From assembly GCA_016207685.1 (NCBI GenBank), contig JACQPE010000085.1, positions 1 through 44,732 on the forward strand: 44,732 bases of DNA, given 5' to 3'. This document shows, piece by piece, positions 28,046 through 38,085 of the stretch. Numbering within the stretch: position 1 is the stretch's first letter; every line of letters begins with the position of its first letter. Made by a program: the position numbers and the translations under genes. Below the pieces are notes generated by a model. It ran no database searches and was not told where the DNA came from. It was given only the letters and a program-made list of their open reading frames with translations. Source of the DNA: Elusimicrobiota bacterium (GTDB lineage: Bacteria; Elusimicrobiota; Elusimicrobia; JACQPE01).

Positions 28046-29186
28046 GATAGCGGTTATTGGGGTGGCTCAAACTCCATTTTCACCCAATAAATCCGGCGAG
28101 ACCTACGCCGATCTGGCTTATGAAGCGACAACCAAAGCCCTTGAGGACGCCGGGCTGGCCATTGCCGACATCGGCAATATAATCACTACCTCCAACGACT
28201 TTTGGGACGGCCGCACCATTTCTTCAATGGCCGTGGGCGACTCCGCGGGCGCGGCCTACGGCGAAGGCAAAAACATCTCCACGGTGGAGGGCGACGGGAC
28301 GCTCGGAGCTTTTTACGGCATGACCCGTATCCTGTCGGGCTCCTATGAATCCACTTTGGTTCTGGCCCACTCAAAACTTTCCGAAGGCAACAACCACCTC
28401 ATCACCAATGCTTTTTTTGACCCTACCTACGAACGCGCCATCGGCATGGACTCTCTGACGGCCTCGGCCCTGCAAGCGCAAAGTTATTACAATCGCTATA
28501 AAATTCCTCCCAGGCAAAGCGCTTTGGCGGTTGTCAAAAATAGAGCCAATGCAATTCGCAATCCCAATGCCCATTTGCAAGAAGAACTGACTATTGAAGA
28601 CGTGCTTCGATCTCCGCAACCCGCGCCCCCGATTCATGAAATGGAAATAGCTCCAGAGTCTGATGGAGCCGCGGCGCTCATCTTGACAACGGAGAGTTTT
28701 GCTAAAAAACATGGCGCCAAACCCGTCTGGATAGAAGGCGTTTCTTTCTGTGCCGAGGGCCATAGGCTGGGGGAGCGCCGTCTTTGGGAAAGTCCGGCGT
28801 TGCGGCAAGCCGCTCAAAAGGCTTACAAAATGGCCGGCATTGACAACCCAAGAAAAGATATTGATGTGGCTGAAATTTATGAAGCCTGTTCGTACCAAGA
28901 GCTTCTCTGGAGTGAAGAATTAGGTTTTTGCGCTCAAGGACAAGGCGGCGCCTTTATTGAAAGCCGCGCCACGCAGCTTAAAGGGGAGTTGCCCATCAAC
29001 CCTTCGGGGGGCTGCCTATCCGCCCACGCCATTATCGTGGCCGGATTGGTCCGGATCATTGAAGCGGTCTTGCAGCTGCGCGGGGAAGCGGTCAACCAAG
29101 TGGAAGACGCCAAGCGCGCCTTGGCCCACGGGCAATACGGCCTCGCCGGCCAATCGCATTGCGTGTGGATATTGGGGAAAAATTAA
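28038..29186 (+). CDS. Thiolase-fold (SCP2/Ltp-like) protein 1
   Basis: Thiolase-like N-terminus; NPSGGCLSAHAIIVAG; canonical Cys motif absent. Confidence 0.8.
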   Translation: MDKIAVIGVAQTPFSPNKSGETYADLAYEATTKALEDAGLAIADIGNIITTSNDFWDGRTISSMAVGDSAGAAYGEGKNISTVEGDGTLGAFYGMTRILSGSYESTLVLAHSKLSEGNNHLITNAFFDPTYERAIGMDSLTASALQAQSYYNRYKIPPRQSALAVVKNRANAIRNPNAHLQEELTIEDVLRSPQPAPPIHEMEIAPESDGAAALILTTESFAKKHGAKPVWIEGVSFCAEGHRLGERRLWESPALRQAAQKAYKMAGIDNPRKDIDVAEIYEACSYQELLWSEELGFCAQGQGGAFIESRATQLKGELPINPSGGCLSAHAIIVAGLVRIIEAVLQLRGEAVNQVEDAKRALAHGQYGLAGQSHCVWILGKN

Positions 29187-29192
29187 AAGATT

Positions 29193-30344
29193 ATGAAACG
29201 CGTCGCGATTGTTGGATCAGGACAAACTCATCACACGGGCAGCCGTTTGGATGTCAACGGGCCGGAGCTCATCAACGAAGCTGTCATTCGGGCATTGGAG
29301 GATACGGGGCTCAAGCGCAAGGACATTGATGGTGTTTTAATCGGCAACATGGACCATTTTGAAGGCGTCAACGGCGTTGAGCTTTGGTCAATTGACGGAA
29401 ACGGCGGGTTGATGAAGCCGACGATTAAAATGACCACGGGCGGCACCACCGGCAGCACCTTGGCCATTGGCGGCTATCATCTGGTGGCCTCCGGCCATTT
29501 TGACCGCCTTCTCGTCATCGGCTGGGAAAAAAACTCCGAATCGGACACCACGGGCGCCATCACAACCGCGTTTGACCCTATTTGGGATCGCATGGTTTTC
29601 GCCGGAGCCATTTCCGGCTTGGCCATTGACGCGATGAACTACTGCCATAAATTCGGCGTGACACCCAAAGACGCCGCGCGGGTTGTGGTTCGAGACCGAA
29701 TGAATGCCCTGAAAAACCCCTTTGCTCATGTTCGCAAGGAAATTACGATCGAGGAAGTCTTGCGTTCCCCTCTCATTGCCGACCCCCTGCGCCTGTGGGA
29801 TATGTGCCCGCGCACGGATGGCGCCTGCGCCGTCATTTATGCTTCCGAGGACGTAGCTGAAAAAATAGCCCCAAAACCCACCTGGATTTTGGCCGCGGCC
29901 AATCGCCATCCTTACTCTTACGTTGGTGATGTTGAATGCTATCCGATCACTTCTCTTTATCACGCCTCGCGCGAGGCTTACGCAAAAGCCGGCATCAAAG
30001 AACCTCTTAAAGAAATTGATGTCATGGAACTCTATACCCCTTACTCCTACGCCAATCTTTCCTGGATTGAGGCGTTGGGCTTAGCCAAACCCGGCGAAGG
30101 GCCAAAATTGGTCTGGGATGGCGCCACGGAGATGGATGGTGAATTGCCGATCAATCCATCGGGAGGCGTTATTTGCACCAATCCCATCGGCGCCACGGGC
30201 TTAATCCGCGCCGCCGAATGCGCCGGCCAAATTTCCGGCAAAGCCGGCGACCATCAAGTCCCGGGTGTTAAAACCGCCCTGTCAACCGGCTTTGGCGGCT
30301 GTTTCTGGTCGGATATTTTAATCTATGGTGAAAAAAAACCTTAA
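29193..30344 (+). CDS. Thiolase-fold (SCP2/Ltp-like) protein 2
   Basis: NPSGGVICTNPIGATG; GGTTG where CxSG is expected. Confidence 0.8.
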   Translation: MKRVAIVGSGQTHHTGSRLDVNGPELINEAVIRALEDTGLKRKDIDGVLIGNMDHFEGVNGVELWSIDGNGGLMKPTIKMTTGGTTGSTLAIGGYHLVASGHFDRLLVIGWEKNSESDTTGAITTAFDPIWDRMVFAGAISGLAIDAMNYCHKFGVTPKDAARVVVRDRMNALKNPFAHVRKEITIEEVLRSPLIADPLRLWDMCPRTDGACAVIYASEDVAEKIAPKPTWILAAANRHPYSYVGDVECYPITSLYHASREAYAKAGIKEPLKEIDVMELYTPYSYANLSWIEALGLAKPGEGPKLVWDGATEMDGELPINPSGGVICTNPIGATGLIRAAECAGQISGKAGDHQVPGVKTALSTGFGGCFWSDILIYGEKKP

Positions 30345-30798
30345 TCTTTTAACGCTCACCAATGGCGAGTCGTTTCAGCCTTTCCGCTATGCCCTCGGCT
30401 CCGCGGGCGCGCGCTTTTTTCAAGAATTAAAAGACAATAATCGCTTCATGGGGCTTCGCTGCGCTAAATGTGAAAAGGTTTACATTCCTCCCCGCAATGT
30501 TTGCGGCCCATGCTTTGAGCCTTTAAAAGACTGGGTTCAGGTCGGCCCCGAAGGCAGCATTTACAGCTTTACGGTTTTGCGATTCGCGTTCATTGATCCT
30601 GAAACAGGAGAAAAAAAACCTGTTCCCTACGGTTACGGTTTTATCCGCTTGGACGGCGCCAGCACGAATTTACAGCACTTTCTGGAACTCCCCAAAAATG
30701 GCGATCTAAAAATCGGCATGCGCGTGCGCCCGGTTTTCGCCAAAAACGCCCAAGGCAATATGCGCGATATTGTGCATTTTAGCGTTGATGGGGCTTGA
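30325..30798 (+). CDS. DUF35 Zn-ribbon/OB-fold protein
   Basis: CAKCEKVYIPPRNVCGPC. Confidence 0.88.
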   Translation: MVKKNLNLLTLTNGESFQPFRYALGSAGARFFQELKDNNRFMGLRCAKCEKVYIPPRNVCGPCFEPLKDWVQVGPEGSIYSFTVLRFAFIDPETGEKKPVPYGYGFIRLDGASTNLQHFLELPKNGDLKIGMRVRPVFAKNAQGNMRDIVHFSVDGA

Positions 30799-32269
30799 GT
30801 TAATAAAACGGGTCCTGCTCCGGTGGCGAGAGTCATTGGAAGCGGCGGAAACCACGCGTTTGCGCCGTTGGCTCGGCGCGGTGACGCTGATCTTTATCGC
30901 CACCCTCCTGACCCATAAAAAACTTACCGGACAAGGCGATGAACCCCATTACATGGCGATCGCGCAGTCCCTCGCTTTTGACCATGACCTGGACCTCGCT
31001 AATAACTACGGCGACAGGGCCAACATCATCCTCGGCGGTTTCCTCGAGCATGGCCGCCATGCCCGGCAAGGACGCGGCGGCGTCCTGCGGCCCGTTCATG
31101 ACATTGGAATGCCGTTTCTCTGGACGCCTTACTATGCGCTCGCTCAAACATTGAGCCGGGCGGCTGCCCGCGCGTTATCCAGCGGCCTAGTCAAAAAAAC
31201 AAAAACGAACTCCTGGGGATTGCTCAAATGGTTCATGAGCATGAGCGTTGCGCTTGCGGCCGCGTTTCTGGCGATTGCGCTTTTTGATTTGTGCTTATTC
31301 TTTTCAGGGCATAAAGCCCTTTCGTTTACCTGGGCGTTGCTGACCATACTATCGCCGCCGGTGCTGACGCTTTCTTTTATTTTTATGACGGAAGTGCCGA
31401 GCGCACTCATGGCCACGCTGGCCTATCGCGAGATTAAGCTGCGCCCGGAGCGCGGCCCGTTGCGGACGTTGCTCCTGGGGACAGCTGTCGGCGGGCTCTT
31501 CTTGATTCATGCGCGCAACGCCGGCTTAGCGGCCGGCCTAACCTTAACGACAGCGTACGCGATGCGCCGCAGCGGGCGTTCCCTCGTTGCGTTTGCCGCG
31601 GGCTTGGCTCTGGCCGTGGCCGCGCGAACGCTGCTCAACTGGCATCTCTGGGGCGCCTGGGTCACCACGCCGCATGCGGCCTTGAACATGGCCTGGACGA
31701 TGAGCGCGCTGTTAAAAGAAGCCGGCGCGCGCCTAGGCGGCCTCATCTTCGATCAACAAAACGGCCTTTTACTCAATGGGCCGGCCTATCTGCTCGTTCT
31801 TCCCGGCATTGCGCTTCTGTTGCGTTCTTCGCGTGCGGTGTTCATCGAAATCAGCTTGCCGGTTTTGGGGTATCTGGCGCTGGTGCTTGCGCCCTTCGCC
31901 AACATCCACGGCTGGGGCGGCGGGCCGGGATTCACGCAATTGGGGAGATTTCTCGTCCCGATCGCCCCGTTCTTATCCTTGGCCGCATTTAAGGCCGTTT
32001 GCAGTGGCCCACGCGCCCGGCGATGGCTTTGGATTTTTGGAGGCCTGCAAGCCGTAATCACCTTGACCATCTGGCAGCGTCCTTCGCTGGCCACTAATTT
32101 TTCAGGCGAAACGAGCGCTCTCTGGACTTTCCTAGGCGGCCGGACTCCGGCTATAACCACCTTCTTGCCGTCCTGGACTTTTCCCTTCACCACCGATCTG
32201 GCGCTATCAGGAATTTTACTGGCGGCCTGGATCGCCATCACCTGGGATATTGTGAGATCGCCGGCATAA
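30788..32269 (+). CDS. Polytopic membrane protein, possibly GT39-like glycosyltransferase
   Basis: GDEPHYMAIAQSLAFDHDLDL N-terminal loop motif; many TM segments. Confidence 0.55.
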   Translation: MGLELIKRVLLRWRESLEAAETTRLRRWLGAVTLIFIATLLTHKKLTGQGDEPHYMAIAQSLAFDHDLDLANNYGDRANIILGGFLEHGRHARQGRGGVLRPVHDIGMPFLWTPYYALAQTLSRAAARALSSGLVKKTKTNSWGLLKWFMSMSVALAAAFLAIALFDLCLFFSGHKALSFTWALLTILSPPVLTLSFIFMTEVPSALMATLAYREIKLRPERGPLRTLLLGTAVGGLFLIHARNAGLAAGLTLTTAYAMRRSGRSLVAFAAGLALAVAARTLLNWHLWGAWVTTPHAALNMAWTMSALLKEAGARLGGLIFDQQNGLLLNGPAYLLVLPGIALLLRSSRAVFIEISLPVLGYLALVLAPFANIHGWGGGPGFTQLGRFLVPIAPFLSLAAFKAVCSGPRARRWLWIFGGLQAVITLTIWQRPSLATNFSGETSALWTFLGGRTPAITTFLPSWTFPFTTDLALSGILLAAWIAITWDIVRSPA

Positions 32270-32277
32270 ATCCGAAT

Positions 32278-32553
32278 TCACAGACGTTTCAAAAAACGTT
32301 TAACGTCCTCGTGGGTCCCGCAGAGAATAAATTCGATCGCATCTTTTTCTTTGTGAAAAATAATCCGATCGGAAATCCCGGACCGAATTTCCCAGAAACC
32401 ATGATGGAGCTGTTTTAAGCCCAGCCCCGCCGCGACCCGGCTTTCTTCCAGCGCTAAGGCAAAACGCTCCAAGGCCTCCTCAACTCTTTTTCTGCGTTCA
32501 ATCGGTAAGTTCTGAAAGGATTTTTTAAAACCGGTAAAATAAAAATATCGCAC
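32278..32553 (-). CDS. RelE/ParE-like toxin
   Basis: 91 aa; FKKSFQNLPIERRKRVEEALERF and WEIRSGISDRIIFHKEKD. Confidence 0.75.
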   Translation of the reverse strand: MRYFYFTGFKKSFQNLPIERRKRVEEALERFALALEESRVAAGLGLKQLHHGFWEIRSGISDRIIFHKEKDAIEFILCGTHEDVKRFLKRL

Positions 32554-32562
32554 GAAAAACGG

Positions 32563-32841
32563 TTAGGATTTTAAATCCTTAATCAGAGCCTCCATGCTTT
32601 TAAACGTCTTTTTGTCTTTTCTTTGTCCGCAAAATTTTTTGAGCTTTCTATATTCGGCCTCTGTAAATTCCTCATCCACGGGAACTGCCTCCACCCGGGT
32701 AAGCTTCACAACATGGGCATCGGAATCAATTAAAAAACCGACCAGGTCCCCGGGCTGGCCCACCCCCAGAGCCTCCCTCACGGATTTGGGAAGGGTAATC
32801 TGAGCCTTCGAAGTGACTGTGGCCGTAGTTAAGCGCTCCAT
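32563..32841 (-). CDS. AbrB/SpoVT-like antitoxin
   Basis: TVTSKAQITLPKSVREALGVGQPGDLVGF; RBS AGGAGG before ATG at 32841. Confidence 0.8.
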   Translation of the reverse strand: MERLTTATVTSKAQITLPKSVREALGVGQPGDLVGFLIDSDAHVVKLTRVEAVPVDEEFTEAEYRKLKKFCGQRKDKKTFKSMEALIKDLKS

Positions 32842-32932
32842 GGCAACCTCCTGATATATAAATTCCTTACTATAAGGATACCATACATTTCCCTTATTCT
32901 CTAGAGGAGAGGATATGACTGTAAGGGGTAAT

Positions 32933-33496
32933 TTAAAAAAATCGGAAATTATTGAGCGTAAAAACGAGAAGGAGAATCGCGGCGCAGCCGATCCAGGCGT
33001 TGTATTCTTTGTTGCGGGCCCATTGCCGCCAGGAAAATCCGGCGCCTGGAATAAATTGAAATCCAAGCTTGGGAATAAACGCCGGTGTTTGCGCGGCGTA
33101 GCCCGGCCATTGCCCACTGAAAGTTTGTGATAAAAATTGCTCCTCCTGCCGGATTTTGACGCCGTAGGCAACGCTGAAATAAAATAAAAATAGCGCCCAT
33201 AGGATAGCCGCCTCAATAGGATGGCTGGGGCAGGTAAAAATAAGGCACAGGCCGCCGGCCATGAGAAAACTGCCCAGATAAAGCGGATTGCGCACAATGA
33301 AATAAGGTCCTTCCATGGACAAGACCTTGTCCTTTTTAATATGCCCGGCGGCCCAGCTTCGCAGGAATAGGCCCAACGTCATCATCAGCGCGCCGATGGC
33401 AATCATGGCCCAATGACAAGGCCGCGCCAAGAACAGCCCAATAGGCGCCAGCAAAATCCCGCTAAGCACGCGGTAACGGACAATGAATCCCAACAT
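32933..33496 (-). CDS. Isoprenylcysteine carboxyl methyltransferase-like membrane methyltransferase
   Basis: GPYFIVRNPLYLGSFLMAGGL motif; polytopic. Confidence 0.75.
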   Translation of the reverse strand: MLGFIVRYRVLSGILLAPIGLFLARPCHWAMIAIGALMMTLGLFLRSWAAGHIKKDKVLSMEGPYFIVRNPLYLGSFLMAGGLCLIFTCPSHPIEAAILWALFLFYFSVAYGVKIRQEEQFLSQTFSGQWPGYAAQTPAFIPKLGFQFIPGAGFSWRQWARNKEYNAWIGCAAILLLVFTLNNFRFF

Positions 33497-33548
33497 AAAT
33501 GTACATTTTATATATTAGGTTGTAGCGATAGGATGCAATGGAGGCATT

Positions 33549-35099
33549 ATGACAAGCACAATCAATGAATTGATCGCTCGGCAAGCCAAACAATACGGAT
33601 CCAAAACGTTTTTGTATTACAAGGACCAGGAAATAACTTACGCGGAATTCGATAAAATTTCCAACGCTTTTGCCCATGAGATGCTGGCCAATGACATCAA
33701 AAAAGGCGACCGCGTGGCGATCGCTTTGCCCAATTGCCCGGAGTTTCTCTACGCCTTTTTCGGCATTATGAAGGCGGGCGCCGTTGCGGTGCCCATTAAC
33801 ATCGCTTTCAAACCTCCGGAGATGGAGCATATTCTGACAAACTCAGGAGCATCGGGTCTTATCATTGGCTCCATGTTCGGCGACCTAGGAAAACAGTTTT
33901 ACGCCAAGGGCGGCGCGCTGCGCTGGTTCAAAACTCTCCAGGAGGGAAAACCCAAAGAGGCGGCGCTGGCGGCATTAAACGGCTTTCCCTTGACTCCCGC
34001 TTCCGCCCAGTCCGTCCCGGAGGATCCGGCAAGCCTGATCTACACTTCCGGCACCACGGGATTTCCCAAAGGCGCCGTGCTGACTCACAAGAATTATCTC
34101 TCCAACGTGGCCCAATTCACTCCGGGTCTGGTCACCGAAGGGGACCGCTTTCTTTGCATTCTTCCCCTCTTTCACGTCAATGCCCAGGTAGTGACGACCT
34201 TGGCGCCTCTTTATGTGGGCGGCAGCATGATTCTCCTGGAGCGTTTCACGCCGAAGGAGTTCTTTCCGGCTCTAGCCAACTTCAAAGCCACAGCCTTTAG
34301 CGCCGTGCCTTCTTTATATGCCGTTCTTTTGAACCTGCCGGATTCCGAGAAATATGACTTAAGCTCTTTGCGCTTCTGCATCTGTGGCGCCGCGCCCATG
34401 CCGGTTCCGGTTTTCGAGGCGTTTGAGAAAAAATTCAAAGCTAAAATTCTGGAAGGCTACGGCCTTTCCGAGGGAACCTGCGTTTCCTCGGTAAATCCCT
34501 GGGACGGCACGCGCAAAATCGGCTCCATTGGCCTACCCATTAAAGGCCAGCCCATGAAAATTATCGCCAATGACGGCCAGGAGCTGCCCGATGGCCAAAC
34601 CGGTGAAATCGTAATGCAAGGCGATAATGTGATGAAGGGATATTTCAACAATCCCCAAGCCACCGCCGAGACCCTGATCAACGGCTGGCTGCACACCGGG
34701 GACTTGGGCTACAAAGACAAGGACGGATATTTTTTCATCGCCGGCAGGAAAAAAGAAATGATCATTCGGGCCGGTGAAAACATTTACCCCAAGGAAATAG
34801 AGGAAATCCTTTACAAGCATCCCGCCATTGCCGAAGCCGCGGTCATTGGACTACCCGATGAACGCTGGGGTGAAGAAGTGGCGGCCTTTATTGTGCTTAA
34901 AGAAGGACAGCAATCAACCCAAAAGGACATCGTGTCCTATTGCCGGCAGTCTTTAGCTGACTACAAGTGCCCGCGAAAAATTGAATTTGTCCCGACATTG
35001 CCCAAAACAGCCACGGGAAAAATTCAAAAAGTAAAAATCAAAGAAGACTACATCAAGGCCAATAATCTCAAAACCCAACACCCTGCTCGGGTCTCATAA
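33549..35099 (+). CDS. Long-chain acyl-CoA ligase (AMP-forming)
   Basis: YTSGTTGFPKGAVLTH, GYGLSEGT, GWLHTGDLG, PKTATGKIQK. Confidence 0.93.
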   Translation: MTSTINELIARQAKQYGSKTFLYYKDQEITYAEFDKISNAFAHEMLANDIKKGDRVAIALPNCPEFLYAFFGIMKAGAVAVPINIAFKPPEMEHILTNSGASGLIIGSMFGDLGKQFYAKGGALRWFKTLQEGKPKEAALAALNGFPLTPASAQSVPEDPASLIYTSGTTGFPKGAVLTHKNYLSNVAQFTPGLVTEGDRFLCILPLFHVNAQVVTTLAPLYVGGSMILLERFTPKEFFPALANFKATAFSAVPSLYAVLLNLPDSEKYDLSSLRFCICGAAPMPVPVFEAFEKKFKAKILEGYGLSEGTCVSSVNPWDGTRKIGSIGLPIKGQPMKIIANDGQELPDGQTGEIVMQGDNVMKGYFNNPQATAETLINGWLHTGDLGYKDKDGYFFIAGRKKEMIIRAGENIYPKEIEEILYKHPAIAEAAVIGLPDERWGEEVAAFIVLKEGQQSTQKDIVSYCRQSLADYKCPRKIEFVPTLPKTATGKIQKVKIKEDYIKANNLKTQHPARVS

Positions 35100-35207
35100 A
35101 TAAAACTGAAGACAAATTTTGAATATGGTCAAATGCTCTTGTGCATTTATCAGCAATACCGCATTTCAAAAAAGGCTTGAAGAACGCGGCCTGGATGAAA
35201 ATTTAGC

Positions 35208-35275
35208 CTCATCGCCGCTAAGATAACTCTAAATTTTACCCAAGCTCGCGGCTTCGCAACGTCATGCCGGGCGCC
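35208..35275. repeat. Dispersed repeat, copy B
   Basis: Reverse complement matches 93-190 except for an internal palindrome insertion in copy A. Confidence 0.8.
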
Positions 35276-35429
35276 GGGGACTTGGCTCCCAGTTAGCATG
35301 GAAAAGCCGGTCAAGGTGCCTGCGCCTAAAATGTTCATGATGTATCCCCTTCTGCCTCAAGCCCTAATCTCAGGAACAAGGCGGTTTTCAACGGTGAATC
35401 AATCCAGATTCCGCAACTGCGGAATCTGG

Positions 35430-35546
35430 GATAAATCCCGCCAGCTCTCGGGCCACGGCTACCACCGCCTTCTGCGTAGATTTGCCACGGCTTATCAGCC
35501 TGGAATAACGCTTGCTCAGGCGCGTGTCTGCCTTTCGGGCAATCTG
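35430..35546 (-). pseudogene. Decayed C-terminal remnant of an IS110-like transposase
   Basis: QIARKADTRLSKRYSRLISRGKSTQKAVVAVARELAGFI resembles IS110-family C-termini; no full transposase present. Confidence 0.5.
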
Positions 35547-35568
35547 AAAAACGGCCAAAGGACAATTC

Positions 35569-38085
35569 TTAAAGCCAGTCAATATCTTCGGATATGGGTG
35601 TTTCCAGTGCGCCTTGGCAGAAATCGGGGCGGCCACCGCAGCCGCCGCCGTGTTTCTTGGTTAGCTCTTGGGCCAGAGCCAAGGCGCTGAATCCGTGGGC
35701 GATCAAGGCGGGATGAATACCCAAGACAAAAGATGATTTTCCGTTTTGGCGGGAGACGGCCAGGATAATCCCCTTAAATTCCCTGCGCTCTCGATCCACG
35801 ACTCCTCTTAAAATATCAATCGTCGCTCCAACGCAGGTTTTAAGACGGTAGGGAATTTTCCGGGAAGTGACCCCCTCCTTCACCTGCCAGGCAACCTCCC
35901 CGGCCGTCATTTGAGGGGCAACGCGCTTGCCGGCGGCGACGGCGCCTTGGCTCGATTGCCCCTCCTGCCATTTCAGGTAGGCTACGCCAGCCACGGCTTC
36001 CACGCGGCGCACTCCGGCGGCAACGCTGGATTCCTTGATAATTTTGAATCCATTGATTTCTGCGGTATTCTCCACATGAGTCCCACCGCAAGCCTCATAC
36101 GCTTCGCCAAAACGAACGACGTAAACCTTTTCGCCGTATTTTTCATTAAAAAGAGTCATGGCGCCCTGGGAACGCGCTTCGGCTAAAGACAAAACCCGGC
36201 GCTCGCGCGATATATTAGAAGCGATGGCCTCTTGAACCAAGCCTTCGACATCATTGAGAATTTTTCCTTTGATGGAACTGGGGTAAGTAAAATCAAGACG
36301 AAGCTTATCCGACGTTACCTGGCTTCCGGCTTGCGCGACTTGAGTCCCTAAAATTTTTCGAAGCGCCCAATGCGTCAAATGCGTGGCGCTGTGATGCCGG
36401 GAGGTTTGCCGGCGGCGTTGTTGATCAACCCTGGCGCCGACATCCTCATCCTGACCAATCGTCCCGAAGAGAATTTTACTTTTATGCACGATCAGACCTT
36501 CTTGCGGGGAGATGGTGTCAATAACCGCCGCTTCGCCCGACGGCCAAATCAATCGGCCCGAGTCTCCCTGCTGTCCGCCGCCCTGGGCATAGAACGGCGT
36601 TTGATCGAGAATAATATCAACATCTTCCCCCGTTTTAGCCGAAACCACGGGAATACCCTCCCGGTCAACGATGGCGACGACCTTGGCCCGGGACTCCAGA
36701 TTTTCATACCCGGTGAAGACACTCGGTGAAATCTTCAGGCGCCTACTGATGTCGGAATAATTGACGGTCTTTTGGTCACCGGAACCACGCCAGCTTTGTC
36801 TTGATATTTCCCTGGCCTTTTCCCGCTCCGCATCGAAAGCGCCGGTGTCCAAGGAAAATTTTTCCTGCCGTAGAACCTCATCGATCATTTCAACTGGAAA
36901 TCCGTAAGTATCGTAAAGGCGGAAGGCGCTCCTGCCGGAAAAAATTCGTCTCCCTGAAGTTTTAATTTGGGATATTTCCTCTTTAAGAAAATCAAGCCCT
37001 GTTTCCAATGTTTGCTCAAAACGGGCCTCTTCGTCTGCAAGGATAGACCTAACCGCGGCAAAACGTTCACAAATATTGGGATAATCATTTTTGAAAACCT
37101 CTCTAACCGCATCCCCCAATAATGACAAAAACGGTCCCCGCGATCCCAACATGCGGGCCTCTTTGGCGGCGCGGCGGATCAACCGGCGCAAAACATAGCC
37201 GCGGCCGACGTTGCTAGGGAAAATGCCATGAGCCAGCAAAAACCAGCTTGACCGGGCATGATCCGCCAAAATCCTAACAGCCCGAACATGATCTTGACGC
37301 CGAATTTTTAACAAGTCTTCAGTGGCGCTGCCCAAAGGCTCAAAAAGAGACGTTGACAAGGTGTCTCTATTCTCAACAATAGAGACAATACGCTCAAGAC
37401 CCATTCCCGTGTCAATATTTTTTCGAGCCAATGGCTTAAGTTTCCCATCGGTCTGCCGGTCAAACTGCGTAAAAACCAAATTCCAAATCTCAAGATAGCG
37501 TTCGCAATTATCGCATCCGGGAAGACAAGGCGATGGGCAGCCCTGATCAGCGCCGAAATCCCAGTAAATTTCAGCACACGGCCCGCAGGGCCCCGTTGGG
37601 CCCATGGTCCAAAAATTGGAATCATCTCCCAATGGAATAATTTTTGACTCCGGCAAATATCGCCGCCAAATCTCTTTGGCCTCATGATCATCCTTGTAGA
37701 CGGAAGCCCAAAGATTTTTTTCGGAGATGCCGGCCTCTTGCGTCAAAAATTCCCAGGCCCATTCAATTGCCTCGTTCTTAAAATAGTCTCCGAAAGAAAA
37801 ATTTCCAAGCATTTCAAAAAAAGTCAAATGCCTTTTGGTGGAGCCGACCCGCTCGATATCCGTGGTGCGCAGACAAAGCTGGCAACTGGCGGCGCGCGAA
37901 AGTCCCGTTGCCGTCCCTAAAAAATAATCCTTAAAAGGGACCATGCCCGCGGAATTAAATAACAGCGTGGGATCCTCCGGCACCAAAGGCGCGGAGGGCT
38001 CTATAGTGTGATTTTTAGAGGCAAAATAATCCAAAAATTTTCGGCGCAGATCAACCATGATTTTCTCTAGGCTTGGGTCAGTCAA
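35569..38085 (-). CDS. alaS: Alanyl-tRNA synthetase
   Basis: FNSAGMVPFKDYFLG, CLRTTDIERVG, RHHSATHLTHWALR, YEACGGTHV. Confidence 0.96.
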   Translation of the reverse strand: MTDPSLEKIMVDLRRKFLDYFASKNHTIEPSAPLVPEDPTLLFNSAGMVPFKDYFLGTATGLSRAASCQLCLRTTDIERVGSTKRHLTFFEMLGNFSFGDYFKNEAIEWAWEFLTQEAGISEKNLWASVYKDDHEAKEIWRRYLPESKIIPLGDDSNFWTMGPTGPCGPCAEIYWDFGADQGCPSPCLPGCDNCERYLEIWNLVFTQFDRQTDGKLKPLARKNIDTGMGLERIVSIVENRDTLSTSLFEPLGSATEDLLKIRRQDHVRAVRILADHARSSWFLLAHGIFPSNVGRGYVLRRLIRRAAKEARMLGSRGPFLSLLGDAVREVFKNDYPNICERFAAVRSILADEEARFEQTLETGLDFLKEEISQIKTSGRRIFSGRSAFRLYDTYGFPVEMIDEVLRQEKFSLDTGAFDAEREKAREISRQSWRGSGDQKTVNYSDISRRLKISPSVFTGYENLESRAKVVAIVDREGIPVVSAKTGEDVDIILDQTPFYAQGGGQQGDSGRLIWPSGEAAVIDTISPQEGLIVHKSKILFGTIGQDEDVGARVDQQRRRQTSRHHSATHLTHWALRKILGTQVAQAGSQVTSDKLRLDFTYPSSIKGKILNDVEGLVQEAIASNISRERRVLSLAEARSQGAMTLFNEKYGEKVYVVRFGEAYEACGGTHVENTAEINGFKIIKESSVAAGVRRVEAVAGVAYLKWQEGQSSQGAVAAGKRVAPQMTAGEVAWQVKEGVTSRKIPYRLKTCVGATIDILRGVVDRERREFKGIILAVSRQNGKSSFVLGIHPALIAHGFSALALAQELTKKHGGGCGGRPDFCQGALETPISEDIDWL

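Noticed and set aside
32842-33297. Long N-terminal extension of the AbrB-like ORF (32563-33297)
   Set aside because: It overlaps the ICMT-like gene in another frame; ATG at 32841 with AGGAGG RBS is the clear start.
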